A DNA stretch of 45,181 bases from Aeromicrobium sp. (lineage in GTDB: Bacteria > Actinomycetota > Actinomycetes > Propionibacteriales > Nocardioidaceae), in contig NZ_JAOPXQ010000224.1 in the NCBI RefSeq assembly GCF_025965075.1, forward strand, positions 1 to 45,181, written 5' to 3'. This document shows, in pieces, positions 1 through 7,769 of the stretch. The notes beneath the pieces were generated by a model. It searched no databases and was not told the DNA's origin. It saw only the letters and a program-made list of their open reading frames with translations. Position numbers and translations under genes: made by a program. Position 1 is the first letter of the stretch, and every line of letters begins with the position of its first letter.

Positions 1-722
1 CCGCGAGGCGCGACGGCGACGAGTGGGTCATCAACGGGGCGAAGACCTTCATCTCCAACGGCATCCTCGCCGACTTCGTGATCGTGGTCTGCAAGACCGA
101 TCCCGAGGCGGGACCGCTGGGATTCACCCTGATCGCCGTCGAGCGCGGCACCGAGGGCTTCGAGCGAGGCCGCAACCTCGACAAGATCGGCCTCAAGGCG
201 CAGGACACCGCCGAGCTGTTCTTCGACAACGCCCGCGTCCCGGTCAGCAACACGATCGGCGAGGAGGGCAAGGGCTTCCTGCACCTGCTCGAGAAGCTGC
301 CGCAGGAGCGCCTGACGATCTCGGTCGTCGCCGCCGCCGCGTGCCGCACGATGCTCGACATGACGCTGGACTACGTCAAGGAGCGCAGGGCGTTCGGCAA
401 GCCGATCGGCTCGTTCCAGAACTCGCGGTTCACCCTCGCCGAGCTCGAGACCGAGCAGCAGATCGCCCAGGTGTTCGTCGACCGCTCGATCACCGAGCTC
501 AACGCCGGCACCCTGACGGTCGAGGACGCCGCGATGGGCAAGTGGTGGACGACCGAGCTGCAGAAGAAGACCGCCGACCAGTGCCTGCAGCTGCACGGCG
601 GCTACGGCTACATGTCGGAGTACCCGATCTCGAAGGCATACCTCGACACTCGCATCCAGACGATCTACGGCGGCACGACCGAGATCATGAAGGAGATCGT
701 GGGACGCTCGCTGGGCGTCTGA
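1..722 (+). CDS. Acyl-CoA dehydrogenase, C-terminal part (cut by window edge)
   Basis: Flavoenzyme that introduces the alpha-beta double bond into acyl-CoA, the first step of beta-oxidation. The reading frame is open from base 3, so the start lies outside the window. Visible are the middle beta domain (KTFISNGILADFVIVVCKTD), the helical motif RRAFGKPIGSFQ and the C-terminal GGYGYMSEYPISKAY followed by IYGGTTEIMKEIVGRSL. The position that is Glu in the common IYEGT motif is Gly here, as in long-chain and isovaleryl-type family members whose base lies on another helix; I cannot place that base with certainty. It lies upstream of a MerR regulator and fadA-fadB, fitting a lipid or branched-acid degradation locus. 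The family is sure, the substrate unknown. Confidence 0.95.
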   Translation, partial: ARRDGDEWVINGAKTFISNGILADFVIVVCKTDPEAGPLGFTLIAVERGTEGFERGRNLDKIGLKAQDTAELFFDNARVPVSNTIGEEGKGFLHLLEKLPQERLTISVVAAAACRTMLDMTLDYVKERRAFGKPIGSFQNSRFTLAELETEQQIAQVFVDRSITELNAGTLTVEDAAMGKWWTTELQKKTADQCLQLHGGYGYMSEYPISKAYLDTRIQTIYGGTTEIMKEIVGRSLGV

Positions 723-787
723 CCTTCACTCCACAGCCCGCCCCTCGTCTCCTTCCAAGCGGCGAGGGCCGCGGCTATTCTGGCCGC

Positions 788-1099
788 ATGAGCGACGCGC
801 AGACCTGGACCACGATCGGCGGCATGTTCACGTTCATGCTCGCCTTCGTGGCGCTCCTCGTGCGCATGTTCGGTCAGAACCTCGATGTCCGGTTCGACGC
901 CCTGACGGCCGTGATGACGGCAGGGTTCGAGCAGGTCGACGCCAGGTTCGAGCAGGTCGATCGCCGGTTCGAGCAGGTCGATCGCCGGTTCGATCAGGTG
1001 GAGCGCCGGCTCGACCGCATCGAGGGGCGCGTCGACGCGCTCGACCGCGACGTCACGGTCATCACGCGGCGCCTGATGGGCGGGCCCGACACGGCCTAG
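788..1099 (+). CDS. Small membrane-anchored coiled-coil protein
   Basis: Predicted 103-residue protein of unknown function. It begins with a short polar stretch, then one membrane segment (roughly residues 8-26, GGMFTFMLAFVALLVRMF), then an almost purely charged heptad region with repeats of the type RFEQVDR (residues about 45-85) that should form a coiled coil. The heptads are encoded by a 21-bp tandem repeat. ATG 788 is chosen because the upstream frame overlaps the acyl-CoA dehydrogenase. It converges with the MerR gene, and the two stop codons share the palindrome CTAG (1096-1099). Similar small one-TM heptad proteins are common in actinomycetes; I infer a scaffold or oligomerising role but nothing in the sequence proves it. 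Confidence 0.7.
   Translation: MSDAQTWTTIGGMFTFMLAFVALLVRMFGQNLDVRFDALTAVMTAGFEQVDARFEQVDRRFEQVDRRFDQVERRLDRIEGRVDALDRDVTVITRRLMGGPDTA
924..1028 (+). repeat. 21-bp tandem repeat encoding heptads
   Basis: Five units begin at 924, 945, 966, 987 and 1008, spaced exactly 21 bp. The first four start GGTTCGA and read GGTTCGAGCAGGTCGAY or a close variant; the fifth (GGCTCGACC) has diverged. One unit encodes one coiled-coil heptad (RFEQVDR), so copy-number change would lengthen or shorten the coil without a frameshift. Confidence 0.9.
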
Positions 1100-1812
1100 G
1101 TGCGCCGGCGCACCGTCTCGCGCTTGGCCTCGTCGACGGCCGTCTCGTACGCCGTCACGAGGGCCTGGATCGTCAACGGCTTGAAGCGCTCGACGAGGGC
1201 CGTGATGTCCTCGGGCGGACGTCCGGACGAGCGCAGCTGGGGCCACCACATGGTGCGGAAGACCTCGGTGATCTCTTTCGCGACGGCCTTGCCGGCCTCG
1301 TCGAAGATGCGCCGCGATGCGAGGGCGACCTCGATGGGCATGTCGGTCTCGATGAACTGGATGCCGACCGCGAGGTGCGCGGGGGCCACGTGGAAGACGT
1401 CCTCGGTGGGCGTGGGCTCGACGACGCCCAGCGCGATCAGCATCTCCAGGTCGTCATCGCTGAGGGCGCGCCCGGCCCGCACCTCCAGGGCCGCACGGTC
1501 CAGCTGCTCGGGCCGGTCGGCCATCCACGGCGCAAGCAGCGTGCGGTGCAGCGCGACCTGCTCCGGGGTCGCATTGCCGGGGATGTTCTCCAGGTAGCCC
1601 TCGATCGCCGACAGCGTGAACCCGTGCGCCTGGAGCTCGCGCACGAGCTCGAGGCGAGCCAGGTGGTCAGGTCCGTAGAACCCGTTGCGACCCTCGCGGC
1701 GCGGAGGCGGGATGAGCCCGCGGCCGGCGTAGAAGCGGACGGTGCGCACCGACATGCCGACGCGCGACGCGAGCTGCTCGACGCTCATCGTCTCGGCGGG
1801 GGTCGCGATCAT
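1096..1812 (-). CDS. MerR-family transcriptional regulator
   Basis: DNA-binding regulator of about 238 residues. An N-terminal winged helix-turn-helix (MSVEQLASRVGMSVRTVRFY, then GRGLIPPPRREGRNGFY) is followed by the MerR dimerisation helix and a long C-terminal region (about residues 90-238) with no Cys cluster, so a metal sensor is unlikely; an acyl-CoA or other organic effector is more plausible by analogy with MerR regulators of fatty-acid and leucine catabolism. ATG 1812 is preferred; ATG 1788 and an upstream start at 1857 are possible, and no clear ribosome binding site is seen, while TAGTCT at 1820-1825 (minus strand) could serve as a -10 for a leaderless message. It is divergent from fadA-fadB, and the shared intergenic region holds two tandem operators. 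Confidence 0.9.
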   Translation of the reverse strand: MIATPAETMSVEQLASRVGMSVRTVRFYAGRGLIPPPRREGRNGFYGPDHLARLELVRELQAHGFTLSAIEGYLENIPGNATPEQVALHRTLLAPWMADRPEQLDRAALEVRAGRALSDDDLEMLIALGVVEPTPTEDVFHVAPAHLAVGIQFIETDMPIEVALASRRIFDEAGKAVAKEITEVFRTMWWPQLRSSGRPPEDITALVERFKPLTIQALVTAYETAVDEAKRETVRRRT

Positions 1813-1875
1813 GCTGTTGAGACTATTCCACGCCGTCCTTCGTGACGTGTGCCACACCGACCCGTCCCTTGGACT

Positions 1876-1920
1876 TTGACAGTGTTGGTGTCACAATCGA
1901 GGGTGTCACTGTTGGTGACG
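1876..1920 (+). promoter_or_regulatory. Two tandem operators in front of fadA
   Basis: Two 17-bp imperfect palindromes lie head to tail with centres exactly 27 bp apart (1885 and 1912). Site 1 has arms TGACA (1877-1881) and TGTCA (1889-1893); site 2 has arms GTCAC (1905-1909) and GTGAC (1915-1919). The central TGTTGG is shared. At six bases from the centre site 1 has A/T and site 2 has T/A, a paired change that keeps the symmetry. The likely ligand is the divergent MerR protein. TTGACA at 1876-1881 might double as a -35. Confidence 0.7.
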
Positions 1921-1949
1921 ACACTCTTCTGATCCTGTGAGGAACCCCC

Positions 1950-3167
1950 ATGACCGAGGCCTTCGTCTACGACGCCATCCGCACCCCGCGTGGTCGCGGC
2001 AAGAAGACCGGCTCACTGCACGAGGTCAAGCCGATCTCGCTCGTGACCGGCCTGATCGACGAGATCCGCACGCGCAACCCCTCCCTCGACACCGACGGCA
2101 TCGAGGATCTCGTCCTCGGCTGCGTGTCGCCGATCGGCGACCAGGGCGGCGACATCGCCAAGACCGCCGCCTCCGCGGCCGGTCTGCCCGACACCGTCGC
2201 CGGCGTGCAGCTCAACCGCTTCTGCGCCTCGGGCCTGGAGGCCGTCAACCAGGCCTCGGCCCGCGTGCGCTCCGGCTGGGAGGACCTGATCCTCGCCGGC
2301 GGCGTCGAGTCGATGAGCCGCGTGCCGATGGGCTCGGACGGCGGCGCGTGGGCCATGGACCCGCACACGGCGTTCACCAACGACTTCGTGCCCCAGGGCA
2401 TCGGCGCCGACCTCATCGCGACGATCGAGGGCTACAGCCGCCTCGACGTCGACACGTTCGCCGCCGAGTCGCAGGCGCGGGCCGCGAAGGCCATCGCGAA
2501 CGGCTACTTCGCCAACTCCGTCATCCCGGTCAAGGACGGCTCGGGCCTCACGATCCTCGACCACGACGAGTTCGTCCGCGAGGGCACGACGGCCGAGAGC
2601 CTCGGCGGCCTCCCCGCGTCGTTCGCGCAGATCGGCGACCAGGGCGGGTTCGACTCCGTTGCGCTCGAGAAGTACCACTGGGTCGAGAAGATCGACCACG
2701 TCCACCACGCCGGCAACTCCTCGGGCATCGTCGACGGCGCGGCGCTCGTGCTGCTCGGCACCGAGGCCGCCGGCGAGCGTCACGGCCTCAAGCCGCGTGC
2801 GCGCATCCTGTCGGCCGCGGTCTCGGGCTCCGAGCCCACGATCATGCTGACGGGCCCCGGACCGGCCAGCCTCAAGGCGCTCGACCGGGCCGGCCTGAGC
2901 ATCGGCGACATCGACCTGCTCGAGATCAACGAGGCCTTCGCGGCCGTCGCCCTGCGCCTCATGAAGGACCTGGGCGGCTACCCGCACGACCAGACCAACG
3001 TCAACGGCGGATCGATCGCGATGGGTCACCCCCTCGGCGCGACCGGCGCGATGATCCTCGGCACCCTGATCGACGAGCTGGAGCGTCGCGACCAGCGGTA
3101 CGGCCTGGCCACGCTGTGCGTCGGCGGCGGCATGGGTATCGCCACCGTCGTCGAGCGCCTCAGCTGA
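1950..3167 (+). CDS. fadA: Acetyl-CoA acyltransferase (thiolase)
   Basis: Thiolase of 405 residues, cleaving 3-ketoacyl-CoA to acetyl-CoA and a shortened acyl-CoA in the last step of beta-oxidation. The nucleophile is Cys92 in [12 protein letters not shown]. The C-terminal [15 protein letters not shown] holds the catalytic His (about residue 360) and CVGGGMG the second catalytic Cys (about 390). Length is normal for the family. ATG 1950 is preceded by GAGGA at 1939-1943. fadB follows after 31 bases, so the two form an operon and probably a complex (trifunctional-type alpha2beta2). Control is probably by the divergent MerR gene through the tandem operators at 1876-1920. Confidence 0.97.
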   Translation: MTEAFVYDAIRTPRGRGKKTGSLHEVKPISLVTGLIDEIRTRNPSLDTDGIEDLVLGCVSPIGDQGGDIAKTAASAAGLPDTVAGVQLNRFCASGLEAVNQASARVRSGWEDLILAGGVESMSRVPMGSDGGAWAMDPHTAFTNDFVPQGIGADLIATIEGYSRLDVDTFAAESQARAAKAIANGYFANSVIPVKDGSGLTILDHDEFVREGTTAESLGGLPASFAQIGDQGGFDSVALEKYHWVEKIDHVHHAGNSSGIVDGAALVLLGTEAAGERHGLKPRARILSAAVSGSEPTIMLTGPGPASLKALDRAGLSIGDIDLLEINEAFAAVALRLMKDLGGYPHDQTNVNGGSIAMGHPLGATGAMILGTLIDELERRDQRYGLATLCVGGGMGIATVVERLS

Positions 3168-3198
3168 TCCTCCTCCCCCTTTCGAAAGAGACACACCT

Positions 3199-5388
3199 AT
3201 GACTGAAGCAGTGCGTTACGAGGCCGAGGGCGGCATCGTCAACCTCGTCCTCGACGACCCCAACCAGAGCGCCAACACGATGAACCAGGACTACGCCGAC
3301 TCGATGGCTGCCGCCGTCGACCGGCTGGCCAAGGACATCGCGAACGACCCCGAGTCGGTCAAGGGCGTCATCATCTCCTCGGCGAAGAAGACCTTCTTCG
3401 CCGGCGGTGACCTCAAGCTCATGACCCAGGCGACCCCGGCCGACGCCGAGCGCCTGTTCGACGAGGTCGAGGCCATCAAGGCCACGCTCCGCAAGCTCGA
3501 GACGATCGGCAGGCCCGTCGTCGCGGCGATCAACGGCGCGGCCCTCGGTGGCGGCCTCGAGATCGCGCTCGCGGCGCACCACCGCATCGCGGTCGACGGC
3601 GGCTACTCGGTCGGCCTGCCCGAGGCGACCCTCGGCCTGCTGCCCGGCGGTGGCGGCGTGACCCGCACGGTCCGCATGTTCGGCATCTCCGACGCGCTGA
3701 TGAAGTTCCTGCTCCAGGGCCAGCAGCTGCGTCCGTCCAAGGCGCTCGCCGAGGGACTCGTCGACGAGCTCGTCGCGACACAGGACGAGCTCCTTCCCGC
3801 CGCGAAGGCGTGGATCGAGGCCAACGTCGACAACGAGGAAGCCGCGACCCAGCCCTGGGACCGCAAGGGCTACCGGATCCCCGGCGGCACGCCGTCGACG
3901 CCGAAGTTCGCGGCGTTCCTGCCGGCGTTCCCCGCCAACCTGCGCAAGCAGACCAAGGGCGCGCCCTACAAGGCTCCGCGCAACATCATGAGCGCCGCGA
4001 TCGAGGGCTCGCAGGTCGACTTCGAGACCGCGACCCGCATCGAGTCGCGCTACCTGGTCGAGCTCATCGTCGGCCAGCAGTTCAAGAACATGACGCAGGC
4101 CTTCTTCTTCGACCTCGGTGCGATCAACGCCGGCAAGTCGCGGCCCGAGGGCATCGCGCCGACCAAGGCCGAGAAGATCGCCGTCATCGGTGCCGGCATG
4201 ATGGGCGCCGGCATCGCGTACGTCTCGGCGAAGGCCGGCTTCCAGGTCGTCCTCAAGGACGTCGAGCTCGCCGCCGCCGAGAAGGGCAAGGCGTACAGCC
4301 AGACCATCGTCGACAAGGCCGTCTCGCGTGGCCGCCTGACGCAGGAGAAGGCCGACGAGCTGCTGGCCCGCATCACCCCGACGGCGGACTACTCCGACCT
4401 CGAGGGTGCCGACTTCGTCATCGAGGCCGTCTTCGAGTCGGTCAAGCTCAAGCACGACGTGTTCGGCGAGCTGCAGAAGGTCGTCAAGCCCGACGCCCTG
4501 CTGGGCTCCAACACGTCGACGCTGCCGATCACGATCCTGGCCGATGGCGTGGAGCGCCCCGAGGACTTCATCGGGATCCACTTCTTCAGCCCCGTCGACA
4601 AGATGCCGCTGGTCGAGATCATCGCGGGTGAGAAGACCTCGGACGAGGCCATCGCCCGGGTCATCGACTACACCAAGGCGATCAAGAAGACCCCCATCGT
4701 CGTCGGCGACAGCCGTGGCTTCTTCACGAGCCGCGTCATCGGCACGTTCGTCAACGAGGGCATCGGCATGCTCGCGGAGGGCGTCTCCCCGGTCAGCATC
4801 GAGCGGGCCACGACGCAGGCCGGCTTCCCGGCTCCCGTCCTGCAGCTGACCGACGAGCTCAACATGGAGCTCATGGTCAAGATCCGCAACGAGTCCAAGG
4901 CCGCCACCGAGGAGGCCGGCGGCACGTGGGACGCCCACGCCGCCGAGAAGATCATCGACACGATGATCGAGCTGGGTCGCCCCAGCCGCCTCAAGGGCGC
5001 GGGCTTCTACGAGTATGTCGACGGCAAGCGCCAGGGACTGTGGAGCGGCCTCGCCGAGCAGTTCCCCGTCGCGGAGACGCAGCCGGCGTTCGAGGACCTC
5101 AAGGAGCGCCTGACGTTCATCATGAGCCTCGAGACGATCAAGTGCCTCGACGAGGGCGTGCTCCGCACGACCCAGGACGCCAACATCGGCTCGATCTTCG
5201 GCATCGGCTTCCCCGCCCTGCAGGGCGGTGCGATCCAGTACGTCAACGGCTACGAGGCCGCCGACGGCTCGATCGGCATCGAGGCCTTCACGGCTCGCGC
5301 GCAGGAGCTGGCCGCGACGTACGGGGACCGGTTCACCCCGCCTGCCTCGCTGCTGGAGAAGGCCAAGAACGGCGAGACGTTCGTCTGA
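3199..5388 (+). CDS. fadB: Enoyl-CoA hydratase / 3-hydroxyacyl-CoA dehydrogenase fusion
   Basis: Bifunctional beta-oxidation alpha subunit, 729 residues. The N-terminal crotonase domain (about 1-200) has the oxyanion-hole region AALGGGLEIALAAHHRIA and the second acidic motif LPEATLGLLPGGGG. The NAD-binding dehydrogenase domain starts near residue 325 with KIAVIGAGMMGAGIA; the catalytic His lies in GIHFFSPVDKMPLVEII (about residue 461). The C-terminal helical dehydrogenase domains complete the usual architecture. GAAAGAG at 3184-3190 is the ribosome binding site for ATG 3199. It is the second gene of the fadA-fadB operon and is closed by a strong terminator at 5407. Confidence 0.97.
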   Translation: MTEAVRYEAEGGIVNLVLDDPNQSANTMNQDYADSMAAAVDRLAKDIANDPESVKGVIISSAKKTFFAGGDLKLMTQATPADAERLFDEVEAIKATLRKLETIGRPVVAAINGAALGGGLEIALAAHHRIAVDGGYSVGLPEATLGLLPGGGGVTRTVRMFGISDALMKFLLQGQQLRPSKALAEGLVDELVATQDELLPAAKAWIEANVDNEEAATQPWDRKGYRIPGGTPSTPKFAAFLPAFPANLRKQTKGAPYKAPRNIMSAAIEGSQVDFETATRIESRYLVELIVGQQFKNMTQAFFFDLGAINAGKSRPEGIAPTKAEKIAVIGAGMMGAGIAYVSAKAGFQVVLKDVELAAAEKGKAYSQTIVDKAVSRGRLTQEKADELLARITPTADYSDLEGADFVIEAVFESVKLKHDVFGELQKVVKPDALLGSNTSTLPITILADGVERPEDFIGIHFFSPVDKMPLVEIIAGEKTSDEAIARVIDYTKAIKKTPIVVGDSRGFFTSRVIGTFVNEGIGMLAEGVSPVSIERATTQAGFPAPVLQLTDELNMELMVKIRNESKAATEEAGGTWDAHAAEKIIDTMIELGRPSRLKGAGFYEYVDGKRQGLWSGLAEQFPVAETQPAFEDLKERLTFIMSLETIKCLDEGVLRTTQDANIGSIFGIGFPALQGGAIQYVNGYEAADGSIGIEAFTARAQELAATYGDRFTPPASLLEKAKNGETFV

Positions 5389-5406
5389 GTCGTTCGACCG
5401 TCTGAC

Positions 5407-5446
5407 CACGACGCCCCCGGGACCGCGAGGTTCCGGGGGCGTCGTG
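5407..5446 (+). terminator. Strong hairpin terminator after fadB
   Basis: A perfect 14-bp stem (CACGACGCCCCCGG with CCGGGGGCGTCGTG) is extended by four more pairs, one of them G-T, around a GCGA tetraloop. It starts 19 bases after the fadB stop. No long T-tract follows, as is common in actinomycetes. Confidence 0.85.
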
Positions 5447-5458
5447 CGTCCCGGCGCC

Positions 5459-5605
5459 GGTGCACCAGTCGCCTCGCCGGCCCGGGAGGTGCATGAGTCG
5501 CCCCATCGGGTGAGTGGCGGTGCACGAGTCGCCTCATCGGGCGAGGTAGGGCGACTGATGCACCGCCCAGGGACGGCTGGGGCGAGGTGGGGCGACTGAC
5601 GCACC
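5459..5605. repeat. Intergenic inverted repeat array, family A
   Basis: Three forward units (from 5459, 5488 and 5519) and two inverted ones (ending about 5564 and 5605) share GGTGCANNAGTCGCC followed by YCATCGGG or a variant. The dinucleotide after GGTGCA varies between copies. Forward unit 5519 and inverted unit 5546-5564 can fold into a hairpin with arms GGTGCA..AGTCGCC and GGCGACT..TGCACC. The array sits between the fadB terminator and the iron box; a related copy is at 21711-21756. Confidence 0.8.
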
Positions 5606-5626
5606 GCCCTGCGGGGCCCGGCCCGG

Positions 5627-5640
5627 AACTTCGCGAAGTT
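5627..5640. promoter_or_regulatory. 14-bp perfect palindrome next to the iron box
   Basis: AACTTCGCGAAGTT is a perfect palindrome that abuts and overlaps the IdeR-like box by three bases. It could be a second operator upstream of the iron importer genes. Confidence 0.5.
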
Positions 5641-5656
5641 GGCTAGGCAACCCTAA
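5638..5656 (+). promoter_or_regulatory. IdeR/DtxR-type iron box
   Basis: GTTGGCTAGGCAACCCTAA matches the 19-bp IdeR/DmdR consensus TTAGGTTAGGCTAACCTAA at 14 positions. It ends 14 bases before the start of the first permease gene, the right place for iron-dependent repression. Confidence 0.8.
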
Positions 5657-5670
5657 GTTAGAGTGGGAGC

Positions 5671-6723
5671 ATGACCGTCCTTGACCGCCCGGCGAGCGCC
5701 CGCGAGGCGTCGCCGCGTCAGCGGTCGACCGCGACCCTCGCGACGGGGCTGGTGATCCTGATCGGGATCCTGGCGGTGATCTGCTTCCTCAGCATCACGT
5801 GGGGATCGCGTGGCGTCGGACCGACGACGATCTGGAAGGCGTTCGCGGACTACGACCCCGACAACGCTGCGCAGACCGTGATCCGCGAGCTCCGCGTCCC
5901 CCGCACCCTGATCGGGCTGTTCGCGGGTGCGGCCCTGGGCCTCAGCGGCGTGATCCTGCAGGGCGTGACCCGCAACCCGCTCGCCGACCCCGGAATCATG
6001 GGCATCAACGCGGGCGCAGCGGCATTCATCGTGTTCGCGATCATGGTCCTCGGAGCGCAGGACGTCAGCACCTACGTGTGGTTCGCGTTTCTCGGCGCGG
6101 GGCTCGCGACCGTCACCGTCTACGGCATCGCCTCGCTCGGCCGGGAGGGCGCGACCCCCGTCAAGCTGGCCCTCGCCGGGGCCGCCGTCACGGCGATCCT
6201 GACCTCGCTGACCTCCGCGATCGTCATGACGAACGTCGAGGCGCTCGACCAGCTCCGGTTCTGGCAGGTCGGTTCGCTCGCCGGGCGCTACTTCCCGGTC
6301 TTCTGGCAGACCGTCCCGTTCCTCGCGGTCGGCCTCCTGGTCGCGCTGGGCTCGGGCCGGGCGCTCAACGGGCTGGCCCTCGGAGAGGACCTGGCCCATG
6401 CCCTGGGCCAGCGCGTGCGGCTGACCCGCCTGGTCCTGTTCGTGACGGTCGCGGTGCTGTGCGGAGCGGCCACGGCGGCCTGCGGGCCGATCGTCTTCAT
6501 CGGCCTGATCGTGCCGCACGTGGCCCGAATGCTGTGCGGGCCCGACCACCGGTGGCTCCTGCCGTACGCCCTGGTGCTGACGCCCAGCGTCCTGCTCGCC
6601 GCCGACGTCATCGGCCGACTCGTGGTGTCGCCCGGCGAGCTGCAGGTCGGCGTCGTGCTGGGCCTGCTCGGCGCGCCGGCGTTCATCGCCCTCGTCCGCT
6701 ACCGCAGCCTGACGGAGGTGTGA
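5671..6723 (+). CDS. FecCD-type iron/siderophore ABC permease, first subunit
   Basis: Integral membrane permease of 350 residues, FecCD/BtuC family, forming half of the channel of an iron-siderophore or heme importer. A cytoplasmic start of about 25 residues is followed by about nine to ten membrane segments. Recognisable motifs are RELRVPRTLIGLFAGAALGL, GVTRNPLADPGIMGINAGAA, and near the end CGPIVFIGLIVPHVARML with GELQVGVVLGLLGAPAF. ATG 5671 is fixed by the iron box just upstream; GGGAG before it is very close to the start. The second permease gene begins five bases after its stop. Iron-repressed expression through IdeR is inferred from the box. Confidence 0.93.
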   Translation: MTVLDRPASAREASPRQRSTATLATGLVILIGILAVICFLSITWGSRGVGPTTIWKAFADYDPDNAAQTVIRELRVPRTLIGLFAGAALGLSGVILQGVTRNPLADPGIMGINAGAAAFIVFAIMVLGAQDVSTYVWFAFLGAGLATVTVYGIASLGREGATPVKLALAGAAVTAILTSLTSAIVMTNVEALDQLRFWQVGSLAGRYFPVFWQTVPFLAVGLLVALGSGRALNGLALGEDLAHALGQRVRLTRLVLFVTVAVLCGAATAACGPIVFIGLIVPHVARMLCGPDHRWLLPYALVLTPSVLLAADVIGRLVVSPGELQVGVVLGLLGAPAFIALVRYRSLTEV

Positions 6724-6728
6724 GTCGC

Positions 6729-7769
6729 ATGACGATCCAGCTCGACGCACCCGCGGTCGTCCGCGCCGGCCGTCGCTCCCGCCGGCGTCGCTCGGCCGTC
6801 GTCACCGCGGTGCTGGCCGTCGCAACGTTGGGGCTGTTCGTCCTGACCCTGATGGTGGGCAGCTTCGCGGTCTCGGTCCCCGACGTCGTGCGGTCCCTGC
6901 TGTCCCCGGGCGCCGACCCGTCGGCCGACTTCGTCGTCCGGGACCTGCGCCTGCCGACCGCCGCCACGGCCCTCGGGGTCGGGATCGCGCTGGGGATCGC
7001 CGGCACGGTGTTCCAGAAGCTCCTCGGCAACCCGCTGGCGTCACCGGACTTCGTCGGGATCTCGTCGGGGGCCAGCATGTGCGCGGTCTCGACGATCGTC
7101 CTGTTCGGTGCCAGCAGCACCGTCGTCTCCGGCTCCGCGCTGGCCGGCGCCCTCGCGACCGCCGCGCTGATCTACGTCCTGGCGTGGCGCGACGGGATCT
7201 CGGGCTACCGGTTCGTCCTGATCGGCATCGGCGTCTCCCAGCTCATGCTGTCGATCATCGGCTACATCGTGGCCCGCGCCGACATCCACGAGGCGCGCGA
7301 GGCGATGACGTGGCTCGTCGGCACGGTCGGGCTCGCCGGGACCGGCGAGCTGCGGGTCCTGCTCGGCGCGCTGATCGTGCTGGTCCCCACGGCCCTCCTG
7401 CTGGAGCGCCCGCTGCGGTCGCTCGAGCTCGGCGACGGCGCCGCCACGGCACTCGGCACCCGGGTCGAGCTGAGCCGGTTCGCCCTCCTGGCCCTGTCGA
7501 TCGTGCTGGTCGGCCTGTCGGTCGCGGTGGCCGGTCCGATCATGTTCGTCGCGCTCATCGCCGGTCCCATCGCCCAGCGGCTCGCGGGCCCCGCAAGCAG
7601 CGTGCTCGCGTCCGGGCTGGTCGGTGCCGTCATCGTCCTGGCCGCCGACCTGGTCGCTCAGCACGTCGCACCGACGGCCCTGCCGACGGGTGTCGTGACC
7701 GGCATCGTCGGCGCCCCCTACCTCATCTGGCTCCTCGCCACCGTCAACCGGGAAGGACGCGGCGGATGA
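6729..7769 (+). CDS. FecCD-type iron/siderophore ABC permease, second subunit
   Basis: Second FecCD permease, 346 residues, partner of the first in a heterodimeric channel. An Arg-rich N-terminus (RRSRRRR, about residues 16-22) precedes about nine membrane segments. Family motifs are VVRDLRLPTAATALGVGIAL, KLLGNPLASPDFVGISSGAS and AGPIMFVALIAGPIAQRL. ATG 6729 follows the upstream stop by five bases, and the stop overlaps the ATPase start (ATGA at 7766-7769), so the three genes are translationally coupled. The frame is also open far upstream, but this overlaps the first permease and is discarded. Confidence 0.93.
   Translation: MTIQLDAPAVVRAGRRSRRRRSAVVTAVLAVATLGLFVLTLMVGSFAVSVPDVVRSLLSPGADPSADFVVRDLRLPTAATALGVGIALGIAGTVFQKLLGNPLASPDFVGISSGASMCAVSTIVLFGASSTVVSGSALAGALATAALIYVLAWRDGISGYRFVLIGIGVSQLMLSIIGYIVARADIHEAREAMTWLVGTVGLAGTGELRVLLGALIVLVPTALLLERPLRSLELGDGAATALGTRVELSRFALLALSIVLVGLSVAVAGPIMFVALIAGPIAQRLAGPASSVLASGLVGAVIVLAADLVAQHVAPTALPTGVVTGIVGAPYLIWLLATVNREGRGG

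Noticed and set aside
1813-1857. Longer N-terminus of the MerR protein from 1857
   Set aside because: The added residues (MWHTSRRTAWNSLNS) do not resemble the family and would occupy promoter space; the start at 1812 is enough for the fold.
3160-5604. 814-codon minus-strand frame opposite fadB
   Set aside because: Acid/Arg-rich shadow without domains; fadB on the plus strand is certain.
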